Below, piece by piece: positions 8,579-17,327 of a stretch of 64,000 nt of DNA (the stretch's first letter is position 1; each line of letters starts with the position of its first letter). The stretch is from Ellagibacter isourolithinifaciens. GTDB taxonomy: Bacteria; Actinomycetota; Coriobacteriia; Coriobacteriales; Eggerthellaceae. The position numbers and the translations under genes are program-made. The stretch is from assembly GCF_008831035.1 (NCBI RefSeq), contig NZ_WAJR01000009.1, positions 36,873-100,872 of the forward strand, given 5' to 3'. The notes under the pieces were generated by a model that was given only the letters and a program-made list of their open reading frames with translations, was not told the origin of the DNA and searched no databases.

Positions 8579-8608
8579 AAGGGCGCCCCTCGTGTGAGGG
8601 ACGCCCTT
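8579..8608 (-). terminator. Terminator after CAP/SLH gene
   Basis: A 13-bp stem with one mismatch (8579-8591 and 8596-8608) and GTGT loop, followed on the minus strand by TTTT, lies between the stop of the CAP/SLH gene (8685) and the prfA start. Confidence 0.8.
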
Positions 8609-8684
8609 GGACTTTCGCAGGAAATACGCTCATGGAGGCGAAATCGTCGGCGAAAGCGAAACCTTGCAGGTTAGAAGCTTCGTT

Positions 8685-9965
8685 TTACTGCAACACGTCA
8701 CGCTCAAGCGTTGCGGTCATCTTGCCGACGGCAGAGCGCCAGGCCGAACCTTGCGGGTCGAGGTAACGCGTACCATCGATCTCCCGACCGTCCATAACGC
8801 CCGCGTCGAGCGCCCAAGCCAAGCTGGCGCGCGCCCAGGGGCTCACCGTCGAAGCGTCGGGCATGGAGGCAAGCTTCGTGCCGTCGCTCGACACATCGAC
8901 TCCCCAGAGAATATTCGCGTACTTGGCGATCATCACCGCGAACTGCTCGCGCGTGACATAATCTTCGGGCCCGAACAAGTTGAGCGGAGTGCCGTAAACG
9001 GGGTCTGTGTAGCCGCCGATGATTCCCGCCGCACGAGCCCAGTTGATTGCAGCCGAATAGTACGAGTCGCTGGGCACGTCATAGAACTGCTCCACCGAAA
9101 CGTCCGGCTTGCCCGCCATACGCCACAAGATCATCGCAACGTCGCCGCGCTTGATCGAGTCGTAGACGCCCAGTCGGTGAGTGCCGTCGTTGTAGCCCGT
9201 GATGAGGCCATTGTTGAGCATGTACACCATGGTATCGGCATACCACTCGCCCGCCTCGAAATCGGGGAAGAACAGGCCCAGATTGCACTGGCCCATTTCG
9301 AGATTAACATTGTAGGTTCCGTTTACGGCATCCTGCTCGGTTGTCTCGAACGGTTGATAGCCGAAGAACTCGACCCAATAGCCATTGAAGCATGCAACGC
9401 CGACCATGTTGAAGTTCTCGTTGATCATGTTCGCGTAGTGGCCGGGGGAGTTTGTCCACCAAGAGTTAGCCGTCGCTACGTCGTACGTTGTCCCAAGGAT
9501 GTTCTCGCCGAGCGCGTAGTAGGGATTGCTCAGCATGACGTCATCAACCACAGTGTAGCAAGTGTCGCCGCTCGGGCGCGTATGGCTGAAAAAATCGCCA
9601 CCTATAGAAATCTCGGCGGCACGCTGCATCGCGCAGACCTCGAGCTCGTAGCTCCACGTCAGAGGGGCCGCGCCCACCGCGCCGCGGGCCTTGTTGATAT
9701 AATCGAGCATGTTGCGGGCAGTGTCCTGATAGAACGTGCCCTCCGTGACGAAGGTGACCGTCGGCTTGTCCACGCGGCCGTAAACGCTCTCGGGAGCAAT
9801 GCCCCCATCGGAGCAGTCCCATGTGGCAACCTGGTCCGCCTGAAGCGCCCCATTCGCGGCGGGTTCCGCGTTGATAGTGCCATCAGCCCAGGCTACAGCA
9901 GGAATCGTACTGAGTAGTGCGAACGTCGCAAATGCGACGATGCCCTTTCGAAGCGAACTTATCAT
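8685..9965 (-). CDS. Secreted CAP (SCP) domain protein with SLH repeats
   Basis: A 426-residue exported protein. Residues 1-28 form a Sec signal peptide ending near AVAWA. A CAP/SCP domain (about 85-230) has the pattern LDYINKARGAVGAAPLTW, a histidine at FFSHTRPSG and GENI/PGHYANM. Three S-layer-homology-like repeats follow (about 240-426: GEWYADTMVYMLNNGLITGY and two more), which typically anchor proteins to secondary wall polymers. The ATG at 9965 has GAGGAG upstream; a longer start at 10004 is less likely. Function of bacterial CAP proteins is poorly known. Confidence 0.88.
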   Translation of the reverse strand: MISSLRKGIVAFATFALLSTIPAVAWADGTINAEPAANGALQADQVATWDCSDGGIAPESVYGRVDKPTVTFVTEGTFYQDTARNMLDYINKARGAVGAAPLTWSYELEVCAMQRAAEISIGGDFFSHTRPSGDTCYTVVDDVMLSNPYYALGENILGTTYDVATANSWWTNSPGHYANMINENFNMVGVACFNGYWVEFFGYQPFETTEQDAVNGTYNVNLEMGQCNLGLFFPDFEAGEWYADTMVYMLNNGLITGYNDGTHRLGVYDSIKRGDVAMILWRMAGKPDVSVEQFYDVPSDSYYSAAINWARAAGIIGGYTDPVYGTPLNLFGPEDYVTREQFAVMIAKYANILWGVDVSSDGTKLASMPDASTVSPWARASLAWALDAGVMDGREIDGTRYLDPQGSAWRSAVGKMTATLERDVLQ

Positions 9966-10181
9966 CTCTCTCCTCGTTATCGCAAGCTTATACGCCTCCG
10001 ACACTATACCTCAATACGGGCCCTATTGAAACGGTCCCTCACTTGCATTAAAACGTATTTACCTTCGCTTTTGCTTTCGGCCTCACCCGCCGAGATTGCT
10101 CCGCCACGCGCCCGCCAGCGGACCCGCCGAGCGCACACCGCGCGCCCACCCGCCGGCCTCGCCCGCGTTCCTGCTCACCCG

Positions 10182-11111
10182 CTATCGCGAGGCAACGTAT
10201 GCGGCGGCGCTCTCGGCGGCTATCGCCCCGTCGGAGACGGCCGTCACCACCTGGCGCAGGCCCTTCGCGCGCACATCGCCCGCCGCGAACACGCCGGGCA
10301 CGCTCGTAGCGCCCGACTCGTCGGCCACGATGTAGCCGCCCTTGTCAACAGGAAGCACGCCCTCGAGGAAATCGGCGTTGGGAATCGTTCCGATAGCAAC
10401 GAACAGCCCTCCGACAGGAAGCGTCCTCCGCGCACCCGTCGCCACATCCTCGACTTCCACAGCGGCAAGACGACCCTCCTCCGAGTGCAGGTCGGCAATG
10501 CGCGAGTTCCACACGAACTCGACGTTGGGAAGCGAGGAGAGGCGCTCCCGATCGATCGCCGAGGCGCGCAGGGTATCGCGACGATGGACGAGATAGACGC
10601 GCTCGCAGATGCGCGCAAGATATTTCGCGTCCGCCGCCGCCGTGTTCCCGCCGCCGAGCACGCATACGCTTTTCCCACGGAAGAAGTTGCCGTCGCAGGT
10701 CGCGCAATACGACACGCCGCGGCCTGCGAGCCGTTCCTCCCCCGCAAGGCCCATCTTACGCGGCCGCGCGCCCGTCGCCACGATGACGCTTCTCGCCTTA
10801 TGTTGGCCGAAAGGCGTCGTGAGCGTCTTCACCTCGCCTGAAAAGTCGACCGCCGTCACTTCCTCGCTCACGATAACAGCCCCGAAGTGCTCCGCCTGCT
10901 CCTTCATCGCCCAAGCGAGCTCGAAGCCGTCGGCCCCCTCGGCAAAGCCTGGGTAGTTTTCCACCCGTTCGGTTTGCGCAAGCTGCCCACCAGGAGAAAT
11001 CCTCTCGTAGATGGCGACTGAAAGCCCCGCGCGCGCCGCATAGAGCCCTGCCGTGAGCCCAGCGGGCCCCGCGCCGATCACCGCCACGTCGAGCACATCG
11101 TTTTCATTCAT
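10182..11111 (-). CDS. trxB: Thioredoxin reductase
   Basis: A 309-residue FAD/NADPH disulfide reductase that reduces thioredoxin. FAD motif GAGPAGLTAGLYAAR near the N-terminus, redox-active CATC in SYCATCDG near residue 138, NADPH motif GGGNTAAADA, and C-terminal FAAGDVRAK are all present. The start at 11111 is preceded by AAAGGCGG; the GTG at 11129 overlaps that site. Its partner trxA lies just upstream, separated by a terminator. Confidence 0.96.
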   Translation of the reverse strand: MNENDVLDVAVIGAGPAGLTAGLYAARAGLSVAIYERISPGGQLAQTERVENYPGFAEGADGFELAWAMKEQAEHFGAVIVSEEVTAVDFSGEVKTLTTPFGQHKARSVIVATGARPRKMGLAGEERLAGRGVSYCATCDGNFFRGKSVCVLGGGNTAAADAKYLARICERVYLVHRRDTLRASAIDRERLSSLPNVEFVWNSRIADLHSEEGRLAAVEVEDVATGARRTLPVGGLFVAIGTIPNADFLEGVLPVDKGGYIVADESGATSVPGVFAAGDVRAKGLRQVVTAVSDGAIAAESAAAYVASR

Positions 11112-11173
11112 AGCATTTCCGCCTTTCACCCGATTGGGTCCCGTTCCCGCAGAGTATACCCTCGAAACGCGAA

Positions 11174-11210
11174 AAGGCGCCGCAAGGCGAACGTCGCCCC
11201 GCAGCGCCTT
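11174..11210 (-). terminator. Terminator after trxA
   Basis: A GC-rich stem (AAGGCGC at 11174-11180 pairing with GCGCCTT at 11204-11210, plus inner pairs) followed by TTTTC on the minus strand lies between trxA and trxB, suggesting trxB also has its own promoter. Confidence 0.7.
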
Positions 11211-11234
11211 CCCATTGCGCTCGGAAAATACGCT

Positions 11235-11543
11235 TTACGCAAACAGCGCGAGCACGTTCTGCTTCGGCTGCGCGCCCACCATCTGGCGCTTCGGCGCGCC
11301 GCCCTCGAACAAGATCAGCGTCGGCACGCTCATCACGCCGTAGCGCTGCGCAATGTCGGGGCTTTGATCGATATCGAGCTTGTACACCTTGGCCTCGCCG
11401 GCCTTCTCAGCGGCGACTTCCTCGACCACAGGGCCGAGCATGCGGCACGGGCCGCACCATGTCGCGAAGAAATCCACAAGAACGGGGACGTCGGACTTCA
11501 GAACCTTCTCTTCGAAATCCGAAGAAGTTACCATTTCGCTCAT
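11235..11543 (-). CDS. trxA: Thioredoxin
   Basis: A 102-residue thioredoxin with the canonical active site WCGPC (FFATWCGPCRML) and the cis-proline in MSVPTLILF. Reduces cytoplasmic disulfides with electrons from TrxB. The ATG at 11543 follows GGAGGAAGGGAAC. The open frame upstream to 12107 is antisense to the patatin gene and is not part of it. Confidence 0.97.
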   Translation of the reverse strand: MSEMVTSSDFEEKVLKSDVPVLVDFFATWCGPCRMLGPVVEEVAAEKAGEAKVYKLDIDQSPDIAQRYGVMSVPTLILFEGGAPKRQMVGAQPKQNVLALFA

Positions 11544-11711
11544 GTTCCCTTCCTCCTGAACAAGTGATTTGAAAGCAGGATTCGCGTCAGGCGTCAAGCC
11601 CAACGCTTGTACCAACGTATTGTATCGCTTACCCGCGAAACGTAAACGAGGCGTTACTGGAACGGCATGAAACTGAACTATAATGGCACCCGACAAGAGA
11701 AAGGGTGGCCC

Positions 11712-12689
11712 ATGAGCGAACCTACAGAAGATCAGCTTTCGGTTTTTGCAACCAAAACCGCAGATGAGAAGAAAGAACCGAGCGAAGGCGGCAGCGAGGG
11801 CGCTCCTATGCACGGCGCGCCTGCATGGGAGGGCGCGACGCTTGCCCACGCGAACCTCGTGCTCGAAGGCGGGGCGATGCGCGGGCAGTTCACCGCAGGC
11901 GTGCTCGATTTCTTCATGGACCAGAAGTTCTTCTGCGAATATGTCGTCGGCGTGTCGGCGGGTGCGCTTTGCGGCGGGAACTACGTGGCGGGCGCGCCCG
12001 GCAGGTCGAGCCTGATCAACGTGAAGTATGCTGCCGACAACCGCTACTTGTCGATGCAAAGCTTCGTCCGCACGGGAAACGCCTACGGCCGCGAATTCGC
12101 CTTCCACGAGATTCCCGACGTGCTCGACCCGTTCGACTATGAGGCGTTTCGACGCTCGCCTATTCGATTCGAAGCCGTGTCAACCAACCTTGAAACCGGC
12201 GAAGCCGACTACCACGAGATGCACGATTACCACGATGACCTGCCCTATCTCATCGCATCGTCGTCGATGCCGCTCGTAAGCCAGATCGTCGAGGCGGACG
12301 GCAAGCTTCTCCTCGATGGAGGCACCTCCGACAGCGTACCGCTTCTCCACTCGATGCTCACCGGCGCAAGCAAACACATCGTCGTGCTCACCCAGGCCGC
12401 TGGCTACAAGAAGAAGCCGAACAAGCTCATGGCGCTCATGCGCCAGCGCTACGCCGACTACCCGTACTATCTCGATCGATTGCAGTATCGTCACTACGAG
12501 TACAACCGCCTCTACCGTTGGATCGAACGTGAACAGGCAGCCGGACGCATCTTCGTGATCCGCCCTCCTGAGCCCGTCACGGTCTCCTCCATGGAGCACG
12601 ACGCCGATAAGCTGCTCGCACTGTACGAACAGGGGCTGGCAGCTGCGGCACAAGCGTGGCCGAAGCTGCAGGAGTATCTTGCGGGCTAG
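11712..12689 (+). CDS. Patatin-like phospholipase family protein
   Basis: A 325-residue serine hydrolase of the RssA/YjjU patatin group. The oxyanion loop GGAMRG, nucleophile elbow GVSAG (near residue 83) and the dyad aspartate in DGGTSD are intact. No signal peptide or membrane span, so cytoplasmic or peripheral; probable lipid acyl hydrolase, substrate unknown. The ATG 11712 follows AAAGGGTGG. The N-terminal 45 residues are polar and variable. Confidence 0.9.
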   Translation: MSEPTEDQLSVFATKTADEKKEPSEGGSEGAPMHGAPAWEGATLAHANLVLEGGAMRGQFTAGVLDFFMDQKFFCEYVVGVSAGALCGGNYVAGAPGRSSLINVKYAADNRYLSMQSFVRTGNAYGREFAFHEIPDVLDPFDYEAFRRSPIRFEAVSTNLETGEADYHEMHDYHDDLPYLIASSSMPLVSQIVEADGKLLLDGGTSDSVPLLHSMLTGASKHIVVLTQAAGYKKKPNKLMALMRQRYADYPYYLDRLQYRHYEYNRLYRWIEREQAAGRIFVIRPPEPVTVSSMEHDADKLLALYEQGLAAAAQAWPKLQEYLAG

Positions 12690-12838
12690 CAATACGTCGG
12701 GCTCACAACCCGCAAGCCCATCGTGAACGAACGTCCACCAGCCCACCGCTCGCACGTTTCGCCTAATCGCAGCTCGCCTGTGCCCCACCAGCGCTCAGCA
12801 CGCAAGCGCCCTCGACCCCCTCAGCAGAAAAGATTCCC

Positions 12839-14440
12839 ATGCCCACCGATTTCATATCGCTGTTCACCGCCGCACTTGTCGCCGCGGCAGCCCCCATCAT
12901 CGCCAAGCTTGTTCCACGCGGACTCGTTCCCGAAACCGTGATTCTGCTTTTGGCGGGCGCGCTATTGGGCCCCTATACGGCAGGGGTCATCGAGCTGACC
13001 GACTCGATCGATATGCTCTCCGAGCTCGGCCTCGCATTTTTGTTCCTTCTTGCAGGCTATGAGATCGACCCGAAGAGCCTTTCGGGAACGCAGGGAAAGA
13101 AAGGGCTTGCCACCTGGATCGTCAGCATGGCGATCGCACTTGTCCTGGTACTGTTGTCACCAAGCCTCTCCGTAAGCCACATCGACGGGCTCGCCGTCGC
13201 CATCGCGCTGACCACAACGGCACTCGGCACGCTTATGCCGATCATCAAGGAGCGCGACCTCGAGGGAACCCCCGTCGGCGGGGGAATCCTCTCGTTCGGC
13301 ACCTGGGGCGAGTTGTGTCCCGTGCTCGCCATGGCGCTTCTGCTCTCGTCGCGCAGCGAGTGGAAGACGCTGCTCATCCTCGCGGTGTTTGTCCTCGTTT
13401 GCGTGATCATGGCGATCGTTCCTGCCAAAGCGCGCCGCGGCGGGCATCGCATCTACCGGTTTCTCGCGAGCAAGCGCAACACCACCTCGCAGGCGTTCGT
13501 GCGCGTGACGGCGGTGCTTTTGATCGGGCTCGTCACCGTATCGGCGGTGTTCCAGCTCGATATCGTGCTCGGCGCCTTCGCCGCGGGATTCATTCTGCGC
13601 TACGTCATCCCCGAAGGCGACCACGAGCTCGAATCGAAGCTCGACGCCATCGGCTACGGGTTCCTTATCCCCGTGTTCTTCGTCGTCTCCGGCGCGAAGA
13701 TCGACCTTGCCGGCGTGGGCGAGAACCCGCTTCTGCTCGTCCTGTTCATCTGCGCGCTGTTATTGGTGCGCGCCGTGCCCATCGTCGTGGCACTCTCGCT
13801 CGGCAAGGGCGAGGACAAGCTGTCCATGCACAACCGGATCACCGTGGCGCTCTACTGCACCACAGCGCTACCGCTCATCGTGGCGGTGACATCGGTGGCG
13901 GTGAAGGCGGGGGCGATGGCACAAGACGTCGCGGGCACGCTCGTCGCCGCAGGCGCGGTGACCGTTTTCCTCATGCCGTTTCTGGCATCGCTCACCTACC
14001 GCGTGGTCGATGCGAAGCCGATCGTCGCGGTGCAGGAAATCGCCGCACACCCGAACGACATCCGCACGATCTTGCACGAGCACTTGGACATGGAGCGCAT
14101 GATGGTGCGCCAGGAGGCCGCCGCCCGCCTCGCCATGCGCTCAAGCGAGTCGAAGGACGAGGATATCCCCTGGCAGGAAGCTGCTTTCGCCCTGCAACGC
14201 AAAAGCGAGCGCAAGCGAGCGCTCGACACGCTGCTCGATGCCGCGGCACAGGACCTCGCTGCGCATAAAGATGAGATCGAGCACTTCATCGAAGAGGGAC
14301 CCCGCGGCGATATCGTCGAGAAAGCGACGCAGCAACGCGAAGAGCGGCGCAAAAGGCTCGCTCGGGCGGCGGTGCGCGAGCACCAACGCCGGCAAAACGA
14401 AATCGGCCGCATGATGAATAGCGACAAGAAGGAGCGCTAA
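12839..14440 (+). CDS. CPA2/Kef-type cation:proton antiporter
   Basis: A 533-residue membrane protein. About 12 hydrophobic segments fill residues 1-395 (sodium/hydrogen exchanger fold, including LAFLFLLAGYEIDP and LGAFAAGFILRY). The C-terminal 130 residues are highly charged, Arg/Glu-rich and probably coiled coil; there is no TrkA-N/RCK nucleotide domain, unlike KefB/KefC. It likely exchanges Na+ or K+ for H+. It lies 149 nt after the patatin gene with a weak ribosome binding site. Confidence 0.88.
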   Translation: MPTDFISLFTAALVAAAAPIIAKLVPRGLVPETVILLLAGALLGPYTAGVIELTDSIDMLSELGLAFLFLLAGYEIDPKSLSGTQGKKGLATWIVSMAIALVLVLLSPSLSVSHIDGLAVAIALTTTALGTLMPIIKERDLEGTPVGGGILSFGTWGELCPVLAMALLLSSRSEWKTLLILAVFVLVCVIMAIVPAKARRGGHRIYRFLASKRNTTSQAFVRVTAVLLIGLVTVSAVFQLDIVLGAFAAGFILRYVIPEGDHELESKLDAIGYGFLIPVFFVVSGAKIDLAGVGENPLLLVLFICALLLVRAVPIVVALSLGKGEDKLSMHNRITVALYCTTALPLIVAVTSVAVKAGAMAQDVAGTLVAAGAVTVFLMPFLASLTYRVVDAKPIVAVQEIAAHPNDIRTILHEHLDMERMMVRQEAAARLAMRSSESKDEDIPWQEAAFALQRKSERKRALDTLLDAAAQDLAAHKDEIEHFIEEGPRGDIVEKATQQREERRKRLARAAVREHQRRQNEIGRMMNSDKKER

Positions 14441-14446
14441 CAAAAG

Positions 14447-14483
14447 AAGCCAGGTTGCGTCCACGCGGCCCGGCTTCTTCACA
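14447..14483. terminator. Bidirectional terminator
   Basis: An AAGAAGCC...GGCTTCTT inverted repeat with GC-rich inner stem sits between the converging antiporter gene and panF, and can serve both. Confidence 0.65.
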
Positions 14484-14509
14484 AAACAGTTAGGTTCCTT
14501 CGCGATATC

Positions 14510-16000
14510 CTATTCGGGAAAGAACACCTCGCACATGCGCTGCTCATCCGCCGCGTCCCGGCGCCCGAAGAGGCTCCCCGCCATCATGAGCGCGCCCGCG
14601 ACCGTGATGCCGATCACGATTTGGTGCAGACCCATCACCTTGAACCCGAGCGCCATGCACAGGCAGTACGAGGCAGTGCCGCCGGTCATCGACAGCAGCG
14701 CGCCCCACTTCCCCGCGCGCTTCCAGAACAGACCGCACACGAGCACCCAGAAAAACGCTGTCTCAAGGCCGCCGAACGCGAACATGTTGATCTTCCAGAT
14801 GACATCGGGCGGAACGATTGCCAGCACGAATACGATCGCACCCACGCAGAGCGTGACCGCCTGGCTCGAGCGCGCGATTGTGCGCTCGGTGGGTTTTTTG
14901 CCAGATGATTCGCAATGATGCAAGTAGACGTCCTTGATAATCGCCGAAGACGAGGCGATGAGCAGGGACGACACCGTGGAAATCGACGCCGCGATCGGGC
15001 CTATGATGGCCACACCGGCAAGCCAGGGCGGAAGCGTCTGCGCGATGGCCTGCGGGATGATATTGTCGACGCTGCCGCCATAGCTGGCAAGGTCCCCCGT
15101 GAGCACGCCCGCGGACAGCACGCCCAAAGAAGTCACGCCAATCATCATGAGGCCGATGATGACCGTGCCCATGATCATCGCACCGTGGAGCGCTTTCGTG
15201 TTCTTGAAGCCCATGCAGCGCACAGCCGATTGGGGCAGGACGAACGTGAAGATGCCGACGAGCAGCCACTGCGTGAAGTACAGCGACGCGGGCATGGAAC
15301 CACCGCCGAAGGGTTCGAGCATCTCGGGGCGGTTTGTGCGGATAGTATCCATTATGTTCTCGTAGCCGCCGCCGGCAGCGAGAATACCCGCCGCAAGCAC
15401 GAAAATACCGATGAGCATGGCGACGCCGCATATCGCGTCAGTCACCGCAACCCCGCGAAAACCGCCGATAGTCGTGAACAGCACGACCGCCACGCCGAAG
15501 AGCACAAGCCCCACCAGATACGAATACCCGGTAACAGCCTCGAAAAGTTTCGCGCCGCCCACAAACTGCGCGACCATGGTCGCCGCGAAGAAGAGCACAA
15601 CCACAACCGCACTCACATTGGCGAGCGCATTCGAGGAATAGCGCGCGCGGATGACGTCGATCACGGTGACGGCGTCGAGCTTGCGCGAAACGAGCGCCAT
15701 CTTCTTCCCCAAGATACCGTAGAGCAAAACGAGGGCCGTGACCTGCACGACCGCCATGTAAACCCAGCCCCAGCCGACGAGCCACGCCTGCCCAGGCCCG
15801 CCCACAAACGAGCTCACCGAGCCGTAAGTGGCGATCGTCGTCATGGCGAGCACGAACCCGCCGAGAGCGCGGTTGCCGATGAAGTACTCCTTCACGAAGC
15901 CGCCGCCCGCCGCATGCGCGCGATGGCGCACGACGAGGCTCACCGCAAGCGCGAGGGCAAGGAATATGACAAGGGGGACGAGCGCGACAAGGTTACTCAT
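14510..16000 (-). CDS. panF: Sodium/pantothenate symporter
   Basis: A 496-residue sodium:solute symporter with about 13 membrane spans. The early TIATYGSVSSFVGGPGQAW segment and overall length match PanF, which imports pantothenate for coenzyme A synthesis. The preceding yhdT-like gene overlaps it by a few bases, the arrangement known for yhdT-panF. The start at 16000 is the ATG just after the overlap; an upstream ATG at 16042 would lie inside yhdT. Confidence 0.92.
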   Translation of the reverse strand: MSNLVALVPLVIFLALALAVSLVVRHRAHAAGGGFVKEYFIGNRALGGFVLAMTTIATYGSVSSFVGGPGQAWLVGWGWVYMAVVQVTALVLLYGILGKKMALVSRKLDAVTVIDVIRARYSSNALANVSAVVVVLFFAATMVAQFVGGAKLFEAVTGYSYLVGLVLFGVAVVLFTTIGGFRGVAVTDAICGVAMLIGIFVLAAGILAAGGGYENIMDTIRTNRPEMLEPFGGGSMPASLYFTQWLLVGIFTFVLPQSAVRCMGFKNTKALHGAMIMGTVIIGLMMIGVTSLGVLSAGVLTGDLASYGGSVDNIIPQAIAQTLPPWLAGVAIIGPIAASISTVSSLLIASSSAIIKDVYLHHCESSGKKPTERTIARSSQAVTLCVGAIVFVLAIVPPDVIWKINMFAFGGLETAFFWVLVCGLFWKRAGKWGALLSMTGGTASYCLCMALGFKVMGLHQIVIGITVAGALMMAGSLFGRRDAADEQRMCEVFFPE

Positions 16001-16298
16001 GGCGCGCAACCTCCTCGCACGCCGCACCAGAGATGGCGGCATCGTCGTCCAAGTCGAAATCGACGAAGACGCGACGGCTCAGCACGACCGCAGCGACAAT
16101 CGCGGCAATCCATGGCGCCACGCATCCGCCAATAATCCAAAGGGGCGTGTGGAACACTTGGATATCCGACCCGGCAAGCCCAAAGCCACCAACGAGCCAC
16201 ACGACGATGATGCAGGCCAGCGCGATAACCGTCGCCCGCGCCTCCTTGTTCGCCTGCCGCATTTTGCCGCAATAGCTGCGGATTGATGGATCGCCCAC
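15993..16298 (-). CDS. yhdT: YhdT family (DUF997) membrane protein
   Basis: A 101-residue protein with two membrane spans (VIALACIIVVWLVGGFGL and APWIAAIVAAVVLS), matching YhdT/DUF997 proteins that are routinely encoded just before panF. Function unknown, probably an accessory to PanF. I chose GTG 16298 because GGAAGGGG lies seven bases ahead; ATG 16262 is the alternative. The last codons overlap panF. Confidence 0.82.
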   Translation of the reverse strand: MGDPSIRSYCGKMRQANKEARATVIALACIIVVWLVGGFGLAGSDIQVFHTPLWIIGGCVAPWIAAIVAAVVLSRRVFVDFDLDDDAAISGAACEEVARHE

Positions 16299-16381
16299 GA
16301 AACGCCCCTTCCCAACCAGTGTCGTTTGGCCCATGCTATCATCTAGCACGCAGGACGGGTCGGGCGATTCTACCAACTTGG

Positions 16382-17236
16382 CTAAACGATGGGCGGACGC
16401 CAATCGGGCAGCCCTTTTTTGCGGCGGTTCGCATTGTACCCGACGATGTTGTCGATCGAGCCCTGCATGCCGAAGGGGATGTAATCGAGGCTTTCCAAAT
16501 CCTCGGGAAGATAGCTCACAAGCGAGAGCGGAGCGGTTTGCTCCACATGCTCGGGGGCAGGTCCCGGCACCGCGCAAAAACCGACAACGGGCGCGCCTTT
16601 CGCCACGAGCTTACGCTCATAGCCGCTCCAGGGCTCGTCGGGAAACATCCCGCGCACGTCATCGGTTTCCCATTCGAGCTGGTAGCCTGCCAGATTGAGC
16701 TGCGTTAAAGAGAAGTCGCGAAACGGCGTGGAATCGGTGCGCATGCGCACGGTACCGCCATTTTCAAGCACGAGGCGGTACTTCATCAGGCGATCGAGGT
16801 AGGTCAAGCGACGGGGGGCGCGCTTCTTCTTGGGAAACGGCGTCGGGAAGTTGATGAGGATACTTGCAAGCTCCCCCTCGCCGAACAGCTCAAGGACATC
16901 AGGGTCCTCATCGTGCACGAAGACGACGTTTCCCACGCCCGCCTCGCATGCCGCCTCGGCCGAGCGCATCACGCAGATAGGGTCAACATCGATGCCCACG
17001 AAAAGCGTCTCAGGATCGGCCTCGGCGCGCGCCACCGTGTACTCGCCCTTGCCGCACCCCAGATCGAGCACGACGCGGGAGAACGCCTCGCCATCGGGGC
17101 GCACACCCCCTTCGGGCGCCCAAAGACGCCACGCCCCTCGGCGAGCGGACGGCTCGAACTCGAGCGCCGCCTTCGCGCCTTCCATCCGCTTCTCGAGCGA
17201 AAAACCCTTGTGCAAGCGACATGCCGCCGTGCGCAT
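16382..17236 (-). CDS. trmB: tRNA (guanine-N7-)-methyltransferase
   Basis: A 284-residue class I SAM methyltransferase. The SAM motif LDLGCGKGEYTVARAE and the TrmB-type INFPTPFPKKKRAPRRL region (family pattern NFPDPWPKKRH) are visible; the Asp is replaced by Thr. It would make m7G46 in tRNA. It is longer than most TrmB because of a C-terminal extension. Start at ATG 17236 by similarity of the N-terminus; GGAGG lies upstream. Confidence 0.82.
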   Translation of the reverse strand: MRTAACRLHKGFSLEKRMEGAKAALEFEPSARRGAWRLWAPEGGVRPDGEAFSRVVLDLGCGKGEYTVARAEADPETLFVGIDVDPICVMRSAEAACEAGVGNVVFVHDEDPDVLELFGEGELASILINFPTPFPKKKRAPRRLTYLDRLMKYRLVLENGGTVRMRTDSTPFRDFSLTQLNLAGYQLEWETDDVRGMFPDEPWSGYERKLVAKGAPVVGFCAVPGPAPEHVEQTAPLSLVSYLPEDLESLDYIPFGMQGSIDNIVGYNANRRKKGLPDWRPPIV

Positions 17237-17267
17237 CTTCCAAGCCTCCAACCAAATCAATAAAAAC

Positions 17268-17303
17268 GGCGGGCGCCCATCGCAGGACAGCCCGCCGCAA
17301 CAG
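17268..17303 (-). terminator. Terminator after thrS
   Basis: An 8-bp GC stem (CGGCGGGC with GCCCGCCG) followed on the minus strand by TTTTTATT lies just past the thrS stop. Confidence 0.85.
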
Positions 17304-17327
17304 CCAATCACACCAGGTCACACGAGG

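Noticed and set aside
11544..12107. Upstream extension of the trxA frame
   Set aside because: Overlaps the plus-strand patatin gene; thioredoxin begins at ATG 11543 with a strong ribosome binding site.
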